The notes under the pieces are model-generated. The model was given only the letters and a program-made list of their open reading frames with translations. It was not told the origin of the DNA and did not search any database. A stretch of DNA of 21,034 nt from an uncultured Clostridia bacterium. Lineage in GTDB: Bacteria; Bacillota; Clostridia; Oscillospirales; Oscillospiraceae. How positions within the stretch are numbered: position 1 is the first letter of the stretch; every line of letters begins with the position of its first letter. This document shows positions 14,821-21,034 of the stretch, in pieces. The DNA is taken from contig CANDEH010000037.1 of the NCBI GenBank assembly GCA_947383645.1, positions 1 through 21,034 on the forward strand, given 5' to 3'. The translations under genes were made by a program, and so were the position numbers.

Positions 14821-14864
14821 AGCGCATTAAAGTTCTTTTGGTCCTTTTCTTTCAAGAAAAGGAC
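14821..14864. repeat. Hairpin repeat at the end of mmsB (element E1)
   Basis: AGCGCATTAAAG, then a T-rich tract, then an 11-bp stem, GTCCTTTTCTT with AAGAAAAGGAC (14841-14851 with 14854-14864), closed by the 2-nt TC. The stem touches the mmsB stop codon. The same composite occurs after chvE (17966-18011), and an inverted copy lies before mmsA (17626-17659). On the minus strand the stem is followed by CAAAAGAAC rather than a T-run, so it may stabilise or process the 3' end as much as terminate. Confidence 0.6.
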
Positions 14865-16045
14865 TACTTGGCACCGGAGCGGCGGCTGGTGACCACGTCG
14901 AAGATGACGGCCAGCATGAGGACGCCGCCCTTGATGACGTACTGCCAGGAGTCGCCCAGACCCATAATGGACATGCCCATGTTGATGACGCCCAGGAGCA
15001 GGGCGCCGATGACCACGCCGCCCACGGTGCCGCTGCCGCCGTAGGCGGAGGCGCCGCCGATGAAGCAGGAGCCGATGGCGTCCATCTCGAAGGAGGTGCC
15101 GGTGGCGCCGTTGACGCTGCCCACCCGGGCGGTGCAGAGGAGGCCGCAGAGGCCGGCCAGGAGTCCCATGTTGGCGTAGGCGATGAAGTAGATCTTGTTG
15201 GTGTTGATGCCGGAGAGCTTGGTGGCCTTCTCATTGCCGCCCACGGCGTAGAAGTACCGGCCGAAGGCGGTCTTGGAGGTGATAAAGTTGTAGATGAGGC
15301 AGATGGCCACCACCCACACCAGCATGACGGAGATGCCCCGGTACTGGCTGAGGAGCCAGCAGTACCAGAGGACCAGGGCGGCGATGAGGCCGGCCTTCAC
15401 GAAGTCGCCCAGGGCGCTGTTCTGGCGGTAGCCCTTCCTGGCCCGGTCCCGGCGGCTCTTCACGGTGTGGAGAACGACGTACACCGCCGCCAGCACGCCC
15501 ACAAGGATGGGGGAGAGCTTGACCTGCCCGTCGTCCAGCCCGGGAATCTTGATGTAGGCGGTGAAGAGGTCCAGAAAAGCCGGGTCCTGTACGGCCACGG
15601 TCTTGCTGTTGAGCACCAGACGGCCGATGCCGCGGAAGATGAACATGCCGCCCAGGGTGGTGATGAAGGGCGGGATGCGGACGTAGCCGATCCAGTAGCC
15701 CTGCCACACGCCCACTAAGAGCCCCACCAGCAGGCACAGCAGAATCACGGGGATGGCGGGCATGTGCATATTGGAGATCAGCACCGCGGCGATGCCGCCC
15801 ACCACGCAGACCACGGAGCCCACGGACAGGTCGATGTTGCCGCCGGTGAGGATGCACAGCAGCATGCCGCAGGCCATCACCAGGACGTAGCCGTTCTGGA
15901 GCATCAGATTGGTCATGTTCTGGGGGGACAGCAGCGTCCCCTTGGTGAGCACCGCGAACAGGATGAAGACCACCACCAGGGCGATGACCATGGCGTATTT
16001 GGTCAGGAATTTTACTAAGTTGAATTGGGTCTTTGTCTCAGTCAT
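14864..16045 (-). CDS. mmsB: Monosaccharide ABC transporter permease
   Basis: The product is 393 aa with about ten hydrophobic segments in the inner membrane, as in MmsB/XylH/GguB permeases. Family blocks include TGGNIDLSVGSVV (67-79), FITTLGGMFIFRGIGRLVLN (127-146) and YFYAVGGNEKATKLSGIN (265-282, with the EAA-like coupling helix). A charged cytoplasmic loop (about 195-215, KSRRDRARKGYRQN) interrupts the helices. It pairs with the MmsA ATPase and the ChvE binding protein. It starts 19 bp after mmsA, with AGGAGG 10 nt upstream. The stop codon is part of hairpin element E1. Confidence 0.93.
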   Translation of the reverse strand: MTETKTQFNLVKFLTKYAMVIALVVVFILFAVLTKGTLLSPQNMTNLMLQNGYVLVMACGMLLCILTGGNIDLSVGSVVCVVGGIAAVLISNMHMPAIPVILLCLLVGLLVGVWQGYWIGYVRIPPFITTLGGMFIFRGIGRLVLNSKTVAVQDPAFLDLFTAYIKIPGLDDGQVKLSPILVGVLAAVYVVLHTVKSRRDRARKGYRQNSALGDFVKAGLIAALVLWYCWLLSQYRGISVMLVWVVAICLIYNFITSKTAFGRYFYAVGGNEKATKLSGINTNKIYFIAYANMGLLAGLCGLLCTARVGSVNGATGTSFEMDAIGSCFIGGASAYGGSGTVGGVVIGALLLGVINMGMSIMGLGDSWQYVIKGGVLMLAVIFDVVTSRRSGAK

Positions 16046-16064
16046 TTTTTCTTCCCCTCCTATG

Positions 16065-17606
16065 TCAAACCTTGGCGGTGTCGCGGATGATGTAGCCCAT
16101 AATGCTCTCCTGGGTGGCGTCCCTGGCGTCCACCTCGGCCAGGAGGCGGCCCTCGTTCATCACATAGATGCGGTCGCACATACCCAGAAGCTCCGGCAGC
16201 TCCGAGGAGATCATCATCACGGACTTGCCCTGAGCCACCATCTCGTTGATGAGGCAGTAGATCTCGTACTTGGCGCCCACGTCGATGCCGCGGGTGGGCT
16301 CATCCATGATGAGGATGTCCGGCTCGGTGAACATCCACTTGCCCAGCAGGGCCTTCTGCTGGTTGCCGCCGGAGAGGTTGCCCACGTTCTGCTCGATAGT
16401 GGGGGTCTTGGTGCCCATCTCCTTTGTCATCTGCTCGGCCACCGACACCTCCTGATCCGTGTCGATGATGCCGCTTTTGCACACCTTGTCAATCCGGGCA
16501 AGGGTGGTATTGAAGCGGATGGACTCGCCTAAAATGAGCCCGTTGGTCTTCCGGTCCTCGGTGACGTAGGCCAGGCGGTGACGGATGGCGTCCTGGGGAG
16601 AGCGGAGGTCCACCTTCTCCCCGCCGATGTACAGCTCGCCGGAGATGCCGGTGCCGTAGCTGTGGCCGAAGATGGACATGGCCAGCTCCGTGCGCCCGGC
16701 CCCCTGGAGGCCGGAAAAGCCCACCACCTCGCCCTTTTTGATGTGGAAGGAGATGTGGTCGTCCACCACGCGCTCGGGGTACAGGGGGTGGTGGACCGTC
16801 CAGTCCTTCACCTCCAGATTCACGGTGTCCTGAACATTGTGCTCCCGTGCGGGGTAGCGGTCCTCCATGGACCGGCCCACCATGCCCTTGATAATCCGGT
16901 CCTCGCTGAACTCGTCCACGCCCTTGACCAGGGTCTCGATGGTGGAGCCGTCCCGGATGATGGTGGCCTTGTCGGCGCAGTAGATGATCTCGTTGAGCTT
17001 GTGGGTGATGATAATGGAGGTGAGCCCCTCCTTCTTAAACTCCATCAGCAGGTCCAAAAGCATCTTGGCGTCCTCGTCGTTCAGCGACGAGGTGGGCTCG
17101 TCCAGAATCAGGAGCTTCACGTCCTTGGCGAAGGCCTTGGCGATCTCCACCAGCTGCTGCTTGCCGGTGCCGATGTCCTTGACCAGAGTCTGGGCGGACT
17201 CCCCCAGGCCCACCTGGCGCATGTGGCGCTCCGCCTCGCTGTAGGTCTTGTCCCAGTCGATGTAGCCGGCCTTGTTCCGGATCTCGTTGCCCAGGAACAT
17301 GTTCTCCCCGATGGAGAGCAGGGGAATGAGGGCCAGCTCCTGGTGGATGATGACGATGCCAAGGGCCTCGCTGTCCTTCTGATTTTTGAACTGGCACAGC
17401 TGGCCCTCGTAGTAGATCTCGCCGGTGTAGCTGCCCGCAGGGTAGGTCCCCGAGAGCACATTCATCAAGGTGGACTTGCCAGCCCCGTTTTCGCCGATGA
17501 GGGCGTGAATCTCGCCGGCCTCCACCTTAAGATTTACGTTGTCCAGCGCCTTGACGCCAGGAAATTCCTTGGTGATGGATCGCATTTCCAATATGGTATT
17601 TGCCAA
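16065..17606 (-). CDS. mmsA: Monosaccharide ABC transporter ATP-binding protein (two ABC domains)
   Basis: The product is 513 aa with two tandem nucleotide-binding domains, as in MmsA/XylG/GguA. The first has Walker A GENGAGKS (38-45) and Walker B LLILDEPTSSLND. The second has the degenerate Walker A-like GLQGAGRT, the signature LSGGNQQK and Walker B ILIMDEPTRGID. The start is most likely the TTG at 17606: AGGAGG lies 7 nt upstream, and the N-terminus (ANTILEMRSITKEFPGVKAL) fits the family. An ATG-initiated frame from 17741 reads through a repeat-like region and is rejected. It follows chvE after a 408-bp gap full of repeats, and I see no separate promoter there. Confidence 0.93.
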   Translation of the reverse strand: MANTILEMRSITKEFPGVKALDNVNLKVEAGEIHALIGENGAGKSTLMNVLSGTYPAGSYTGEIYYEGQLCQFKNQKDSEALGIVIIHQELALIPLLSIGENMFLGNEIRNKAGYIDWDKTYSEAERHMRQVGLGESAQTLVKDIGTGKQQLVEIAKAFAKDVKLLILDEPTSSLNDEDAKMLLDLLMEFKKEGLTSIIITHKLNEIIYCADKATIIRDGSTIETLVKGVDEFSEDRIIKGMVGRSMEDRYPAREHNVQDTVNLEVKDWTVHHPLYPERVVDDHISFHIKKGEVVGFSGLQGAGRTELAMSIFGHSYGTGISGELYIGGEKVDLRSPQDAIRHRLAYVTEDRKTNGLILGESIRFNTTLARIDKVCKSGIIDTDQEVSVAEQMTKEMGTKTPTIEQNVGNLSGGNQQKALLGKWMFTEPDILIMDEPTRGIDVGAKYEIYCLINEMVAQGKSVMMISSELPELLGMCDRIYVMNEGRLLAEVDARDATQESIMGYIIRDTAKV

Positions 17607-17625
17607 ACAGTATTCCTCCTCTCCG

Positions 17626-17659
17626 CCTTTTTTCTCCAAGAAAAAGGGCCAAAAAGAAC
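17626..17659. repeat. Hairpin repeat before mmsA (element E2, inverted copy)
   Basis: CCTTTTTTCT pairs with AGAAAAAGG (17626-17647, 9 bp with one bulged T), followed on the plus strand by GCCAAAAAGAAC. The complement of this matches the plus strand of E1 at 14831-14853, so E2 is inverted relative to E1 and E3. It ends about 20 bp before the mmsA start and close to its ribosome site. Confidence 0.5.
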
Positions 17660-17844
17660 GGTAAGTCCCCTTCCGGGTGCCCAGGGGCGCATAGAGCGTC
17701 CCTCGTCGGGGCCTTGGGTACAGCTTCTGAGAGTGGGTCATCGGACGTGCGGGGGAATAGGGGAGTGGACGGGGCGAATGCCCCGCCCACCGGTCCTGCT
17801 ATTAGCTGGGAATCTCGTTCGGTGTGTAATCGGATAACGAAAAA

Positions 17845-17958
17845 CTGTCGTTACTGCCGTTTCGACTCGGTGAATTACCAGACTGCCGTTAGGGCTGTCT
17901 CCGCTTGGTTAATCACCAAGCTGTCGTTACCGTCGCTTCGACCTGGTCAATCACCAGA
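17845..17958. repeat. Three degenerate 38-bp tandem repeats
   Basis: Three head-to-tail units of exactly 38 bp occupy 17845-17882, 17883-17920 and 17921-17958. Each starts CTGYCGTTA and ends in a small inverted repeat around TACCAGA or CACCARR. Units two and three can form short hairpins (CTTGGT/ACCAAG and CTGGT/ACCAG). There are no unique spacers, so this is not CRISPR. They lie in the transcribed gap between chvE and mmsA. The rest of the gap, 17660-17844, contains a small GC hairpin near 17770 (GGGGC-GAAT-GCCCC) and nothing else I recognise. Confidence 0.7.
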
Positions 17959-17965
17959 GCATCGT

Positions 17966-18011
17966 AGCGCATTAAAGCTCTTTTTGCTTACTTTTTCTCT
18001 CAAGAAAAAGT
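17966..18011. repeat. Hairpin repeat after chvE (element E3)
   Basis: AGCGCATTAAAG (17966-17977) and a T-rich tract precede a 9-bp stem, ACTTTTTCT with AGAAAAAGT (17990-17998 with 18003-18011). It lies 3 bp beyond the chvE stop codon. It matches E1 in layout and in the AGCGCATTAAAG core. It probably protects or partly terminates the chvE transcript and so raises binding-protein level over MmsA/MmsB. Confidence 0.6.
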
Positions 18012-18014
18012 AGG

Positions 18015-19205
18015 TTAGCCGTTGGTGGCCTCCAGATAGCCGTCGGCGCCCACCACATAGTAGCCGGGAGTGACCAGCTTCTCCTCCATGTTGTCCTTGG
18101 TCACCACGTCGGGCACCAGCAGGAAGGAGGGGCACTTGTGGCCGGGGGTGGTCTCGTAGGAGTCGGTATCGAAGGCGCAGTCGAAGTTCCAGCCGGAGGC
18201 GGAGATCAGGCTGGCGTCGGCGGTCTTGCCCTCCAGAATGGCCTTGGCCAGATCCAGAGTGACAACGGCCTCGTTGGCCACGGCCTTGTACACGGTCATG
18301 GACTGCTTGCCGTCCTTGATGTTGCGCAGGTTGGCCACGTCGCCGTCCTGGCCGGTGATGACCACGGCGTTGCCGCCGGCGTAGTCCTGGGTGATGGCCT
18401 GGGTCACGCCCAGGGAGGTGGAGTCATTGGAGCACAGCCAGGCGTCCAGCTTGGTGCCGCCGGAGTAGTAGGAGGCCAGCACGTTCTGGGCGCGGTCCAG
18501 AGCCACATCGGTCTGCCACTGGTCGGTCGCCACGGCGTCAAAGGCGGTCTGGCCGGAGGGGACGACCACCTTGCCGCTGTCGATGTAGGGCTTAATCACA
18601 TCCATGGCGCCGTTGAAGAAGTAGCCGGCGTTGTTGTCGGCGGGGTCGCCGGCGGTGAACTCCATGTTGAAGGGGCCGGCGGCGTTGTCCAGATCCAGGG
18701 CGTCCCGGACGAACTCACCCTGGAGCTTGCCCACGGTGTAGTTGTCGAAGGATACGTAGTAGCTGCTGTTGTCGTTCATGATGAGACGGTCATAGGCGAT
18801 GACGGGCACACCCGCGGCGCCGGCGTCGTTCATGACGGTGTTCAGGCCGTTGCCGTCGATGGCGGCGATGATTAGCAGATCCACGCCCTGAGACAGCATG
18901 TTCTGGATGTCGTTGACCTGCTGCTCATTCTTGTTGTCGGAGTAGGTGACGATGGTGTTGTAGCCGGCGGCCTTGAACTGCTCGTCCAGGTACGCGCCGT
19001 CACGGTTCCAGCGCTCCAGGGCCATGGTGGGCATGGCGATACCCACGGTCTTGGTCTCGCCGCCGGTCTGGGTGTCGCCGCCGGTGGCGGGCTGGTTGGT
19101 GTTCTGATCGCCGCCGGTGCTGTTGCCGGGGTCGCTGGCGCTGGTGCAGGCTACCAGAGACAGGCACATGCACACCGCGAGGATTGCTGCAAGAAACTTC
19201 TTCAT
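18015..19205 (-). CDS. chvE: Monosaccharide ABC transporter substrate-binding lipoprotein
   Basis: The product is 396 aa. A lipoprotein signal (MKKFLAAILAVCMCLSLVAC) ends in the lipobox LVAC with Cys20 as lipidation site. A Gly/Thr/Asn-rich linker follows to about residue 52. The periplasmic-binding-protein type I domain then starts at VGIAMPTMALERWNRDG and includes LLIIAAIDGNGLNTVMNDA and VITGQDGDVANLRNIKDGKQSMTVYK, typical of ChvE/XylF-like binders of glucose, galactose, xylose or arabinose. It is anchored outside the membrane and delivers sugar to MmsB/MmsA. AGGAGG lies 7 nt before the start. It is first in the importer operon, under a promoter with an embedded palindrome. Confidence 0.94.
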   Translation of the reverse strand: MKKFLAAILAVCMCLSLVACTSASDPGNSTGGDQNTNQPATGGDTQTGGETKTVGIAMPTMALERWNRDGAYLDEQFKAAGYNTIVTYSDNKNEQQVNDIQNMLSQGVDLLIIAAIDGNGLNTVMNDAGAAGVPVIAYDRLIMNDNSSYYVSFDNYTVGKLQGEFVRDALDLDNAAGPFNMEFTAGDPADNNAGYFFNGAMDVIKPYIDSGKVVVPSGQTAFDAVATDQWQTDVALDRAQNVLASYYSGGTKLDAWLCSNDSTSLGVTQAITQDYAGGNAVVITGQDGDVANLRNIKDGKQSMTVYKAVANEAVVTLDLAKAILEGKTADASLISASGWNFDCAFDTDSYETTPGHKCPSFLLVPDVVTKDNMEEKLVTPGYYVVGADGYLEATNG

Positions 19206-19233
19206 GTCTATTCCTCCTGTGTCGTTAGGTTTT

Positions 19234-19262
19234 GCGGAGAAAAGCGGATTGCCCTTCTCCGC
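19234..19262 (-). other. 5'-end hairpin of the chvE transcript
   Basis: GCGGAGAA (19234-19241 on the plus strand) pairs with TTCTCCGC (19255-19262). The predicted transcription start is near 19263, so the mRNA would begin directly with this 8-bp stem. Such 5' stems often protect mRNA from decay. Stem and position are seen; the role is inference. Confidence 0.45.
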
Positions 19263-19269
19263 TGTCTCA

Positions 19270-19298
19270 ATTCTATAAAGTTACTTTACCAATGTCAA
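19270..19298 (-). promoter_or_regulatory. chvE-mmsA-mmsB promoter
   Basis: On the minus strand TTGACA (19293-19298), a 17-bp spacer and TAGAAT (19270-19275) lie 65-94 bp upstream of the chvE start. Eleven of twelve bases match the sigma-A consensus. The spacer holds a 13-bp palindrome. Confidence 0.82.
19276..19288. promoter_or_regulatory. Candidate ROK operator in the chvE promoter spacer (O1)
   Basis: TAAAGTTACTTTA is a 13-bp palindrome with a single central base. It fills most of the space between -35 and -10, so bound protein would block polymerase. The same core AAAGT-N-ACTTT recurs at 19393-19403. The divergent ROK regulator is the obvious candidate to bind it. Confidence 0.6.
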
Positions 19299-19392
19299 TA
19301 CAAATCTGTATCAACAGAGAATATTTGTTGATACTATACGAGATTTATTTTCCGAATTTGTCTATAATGATGGGGTGTACCTTCTATTAAGT

Positions 19393-19403
19393 AAAGTGAC
19401 TTT
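19393..19403. promoter_or_regulatory. Second AAAGT-N-ACTTT site (O2)
   Basis: AAAGTGACTTT lies between the chvE promoter and the ROK promoter. Its centre is 116 bp from that of O1, close to eleven helical turns, so both sites would face the same side of the DNA. A repression loop or autoregulation of the ROK gene is plausible. Confidence 0.5.
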
Positions 19404-19455
19404 CCTTATTTGAGTGATTTCCTGTCATTTTAGCCGTTCACCCCGGAAAAAGGAT

Positions 19456-19483
19456 TTGACTACCGGAAAGATCATGGTACAAT
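19456..19483 (+). promoter_or_regulatory. Promoter of the ROK regulator gene
   Basis: TTGACT (19456-19461), a 16-bp spacer and TACAAT (19478-19483) with the extended -10 TGG just before it. This puts the transcript start near 19490 and leaves a leader of about 290 nt before the ROK start codon. Confidence 0.6.
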
Positions 19484-19530
19484 ATATAAGAAGGACTGAT
19501 TCAATCGACGTGCGCGGATTGCCGAGGAGA

Positions 19531-19669
19531 TTTTTCGTCTGGCAAGGCAAAAAATTGCAGAAATACTTGGTGTATTTCAAGATTTTTTAACGCAATCAGC
19601 GGCAATTTTAGCCGCTAAGATGTGTGTTGCGCCTATTGGTACAGCTTTTTAACGCAGCCAGACGGAAAA
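19531..19669 (+). other. Structured multi-branch leader element upstream of the ROK gene
   Basis: An outer stem pairs TTTTTCGTCTGGC (19531-19543) with GCCAGACGGAAAA (19657-19669), 13 bp with one G-U pair. Inside lie two hairpins: 19549-19588 (AAAAAAT/ATTTTTT plus GAAATAC/GTATTTC around TTGGT) and 19598-19616 (AGCGGC/GCCGCT). Together they make a multi-branch junction within the predicted ROK mRNA leader. It does not match any riboswitch class I recognise and may be a mobile, repeat-derived element. The remainder, 19670-19781, holds a TATAGT (19711) without a good -35, and the ROK ribosome site. Confidence 0.5.
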
Positions 19670-19781
19670 TGTGGCGGCAAGACGTGTACGGGGATTTATT
19701 CAGTGCTTCCTATAGTATGACAAAAAACATGGGGAGCCGGCGGACCCGTCCGCCGGACCCGGGAGGAGGCAGAAGAGCGCC

Positions 19782-20909
19782 ATGGATTTTGAGTCTGCCA
19801 ACGCCGAGCGCCGCCGGTCCGCCGCCGGCAGCATCTACCGGTACTTATACAGCACAAAGGAGTTCTGCTCCCGCCAGAGCCTGGCCCGGGAGCTGAATCT
19901 GAGCCTGCCCACGGTGTATCAGAACCTGTCCAGGCTGATGGCGGCGGGGCTGGTTCAGGACTCGGGGGAGCAGCAGTCCACCGGCGGGCGGAGGGCCAGC
20001 GGCCTCTCCATCGTACCCGACGCCCGGGTGGCGGTGGGGGTGTCCATCTCCGCCAACCATCTGCGCCTGGTGGCGGCTGATTTGCGCCTGGAGGAGCTCA
20101 GCTACCGGAAGCTGCCCATCGATCCCATTGTCCGCTTCTCCGACATGGGGGCCCTGCTCTCCCGGGAGCTGGAGCGTTTTCTGGACGAGTCCGCCATCGA
20201 CCGCTCCCGGCTTCTGGGCGTGGGGATCACCCTGCCGGCGGTGATGTCGCCGGACAGCCGGTACATCACTGCGGCCCCCACCCTGCCGCTGAAGGACACA
20301 ACATTAGAGGGCCTCACCGCGGATATCCCCTACCCCGCCTATGTGGAGAACGACGCCACCTGCGGCGGCTATGCGGAGTGGTTCCTCCGGGGCAGCCACC
20401 GGGACATGGCCTACCTCTCCCTGGAGAACGGCGTGGGCGGGGCCATTCTTCTGGGGGGCGCCCCCTACAACGGGGACAACCGGCGCAGCGCCGAGTTCGG
20501 CCACATCTGCATTGAGCCCGGGGGGCTGCGGTGCAGCTGCGGCCGCCATGGGTGTCTGGAGGCTTACTGCTCCCCCCGGCGGATCACCGAGGTCTGGGGG
20601 ACGCTGGAGGAGTTTTTCGCCCGCCTGGAGGGCCATGACCAGGACTGTGAGCTGCTGTGGGACCACATGCTGCGCCACATGGCCCTGGGGGTGTACAACA
20701 TCCGCATGTCTCTGGACTGCGACGTGGTCCTGGGGGGCTTCCTCAGCGAGTATCTGGGCCCCTACCTGCCCCGGCTGAAGGAGTACGCCGCCGCTCTGAA
20801 CCCCTTCGAGGAGGGGGCGGACTACCTGCGCCTGAGCACCCTCCGCCGCCACGCCGTCCCTCTGGGGGTTGCGCTCCACTTCGTGGCGGACTTTCTGGAC
20901 CACATCTAA
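19782..20909 (+). CDS. ROK family transcriptional regulator
   Basis: The product is 375 aa, the usual size of XylR/NagC-type ROK repressors. Residues 14-65 form a winged helix-turn-helix (FCSRQSLARELNLSLPTVYQNLSRLMAAGLV). The ROK sugar-kinase-like domain follows, with ENDA (189-192), LENGVGGAILL (214-224), and EFGH plus CSCGRHGCLE, giving the zinc ligands His241, Cys251, Cys253 and Cys258. It probably represses the divergent chvE operon until a sugar binds. The candidate operators at 19276-19288 and 19393-19403 fit this. A purine-rich ribosome site (GGGAGGAGG, somewhat distant; AGAAGAG closer) precedes the start. It is the only clear plus-strand gene and ends in a strong terminator. Confidence 0.93.
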   Translation: MDFESANAERRRSAAGSIYRYLYSTKEFCSRQSLARELNLSLPTVYQNLSRLMAAGLVQDSGEQQSTGGRRASGLSIVPDARVAVGVSISANHLRLVAADLRLEELSYRKLPIDPIVRFSDMGALLSRELERFLDESAIDRSRLLGVGITLPAVMSPDSRYITAAPTLPLKDTTLEGLTADIPYPAYVENDATCGGYAEWFLRGSHRDMAYLSLENGVGGAILLGGAPYNGDNRRSAEFGHICIEPGGLRCSCGRHGCLEAYCSPRRITEVWGTLEEFFARLEGHDQDCELLWDHMLRHMALGVYNIRMSLDCDVVLGGFLSEYLGPYLPRLKEYAAALNPFEEGADYLRLSTLRRHAVPLGVALHFVADFLDHI

Positions 20910-20923
20910 GCAACAAGAGAAAC

Positions 20924-20959
20924 AGCGTGCCGGAACCCTTTTCAGGGTTCCGGCACGCT
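20924..20959 (+). terminator. Terminator of the ROK gene
   Basis: A perfect 16-bp stem (20924-20939 with 20944-20959) has a TTTC loop and lies 14 bp after the ROK stop codon. On the plus strand it is followed by CAGTCTGTC, a poor U-tract, but the stem is long and GC-rich. Confidence 0.8.
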
Positions 20960-20965
20960 CAGTCT

Positions 20966-21034
20966 GTCAAAAAAGCCAACAGAGCAGGATGGCGGTAAGG
21001 AGGATAGTGTGAAAGGAACCCAAGAGGGGTTCCT
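20966..21034 (+). repeat. Dispersed hairpin repeat element, copy 3 (right part cut off by the window edge)
   Basis: It matches 9815-9884 closely, with 44 identical bases from GGCGGTAAGGAGG to the window end. It includes the AAGGAGG, the GTG and the first hairpin (AGGAACCC/GGGTTCCT). It begins 7 bp after the ROK terminator. Together with copies 1 and 2 it marks boundaries between functional blocks, all in the same orientation. Confidence 0.85.

Noticed and set aside
17607..17741. Upstream ATG extension of mmsA
   Set aside because: It reads through hairpin element E2 and a repeat-like region. The TTG at 17606 has an ideal ribosome site and matches the family N-terminus.
16578..17837. 419-codon plus-strand open frame over mmsA
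   Set aside because: It is antisense to a clear ABC ATPase and its sequence is low-complexity Val/Leu/Gly-rich.
17845..17958. Possible CRISPR array
   Set aside because: The 38-bp units are directly adjacent with no spacers and are degenerate. No cas genes are present.
19363..19368. TATAAT on the plus strand as a second ROK promoter
   Set aside because: No -35 element exists at 16-18 bp, and TTGATA is 29 bp away. The pair at 19456-19483 is better.
19624..19896. 90-codon plus-strand frame overlapping the ROK start
   Set aside because: It runs from the structured leader into the ROK gene in another frame and has no ribosome site or motif.

Overview
The window looks like chromosome from a high-GC gut-type Clostridia, most likely an Oscillospiraceae relative (Flavonifractor/Oscillibacter/Lawsonibacter-like). 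I infer this from GC-rich codon use with strong AGGAGG ribosome sites and consensus sigma-A promoters, a ChvE/MmsA/MmsB sugar transporter, a DUF4867 gene, and dispersed hairpin repeats between genes. Almost all genes are on the minus strand. The one clear plus-strand gene is a ROK repressor at the right end. I see no tRNA, rRNA, CRISPR array, transposase or prophage gene.

Region 1 (1-5570) is a leftward block of four genes: mcrB, mcrC, a macrodomain-HTH fusion and a small von Willebrand A protein. It ends at a perfect 21-bp-stem hairpin inside a repeat element. It reads as a McrBC-type anti-phage module with two accessory genes, one tied to ADP-ribose and one to metal-dependent protein binding.

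Region 2 (5694-9717) holds single metabolic genes: a Gfo/Idh/MocA oxidoreductase behind a perfect consensus promoter, an AT-richer SMI1/KNR4 (immunity-like) gene that looks acquired, an aldo/keto reductase with tandem terminators, and a glutaminase (glsA) whose promoter spacer carries an 18-bp near-palindrome.

Region 3 (10065-19205) is a pentose or related monosaccharide locus. chvE, mmsA and mmsB encode an ABC importer. A second promoter drives xylB, a two-helix membrane protein, a YczE-like membrane protein, a DUF4867 protein and an L-fucose/L-arabinose-family isomerase. Three successive 4-bp ATGA overlaps couple the first four of these. Import, isomerisation and phosphorylation are all encoded, and no epimerase or aldolase is present. 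This would fit a route ending at a pentose-phosphate intermediate.

Region 4 (19206-21034) contains the divergent control region and the ROK regulator. A 13-bp palindrome sits exactly between the -35 and -10 of the chvE promoter, and a related site lies 116 bp away. The ROK gene has its own promoter and a roughly 290-nt leader that can fold into a multi-branch structure.

Three copies of one repeat element (window start, 9815-10022, window end) lie between the functional blocks, all in the same orientation. The two copies that show the hairpins retain pairing through compensatory changes.
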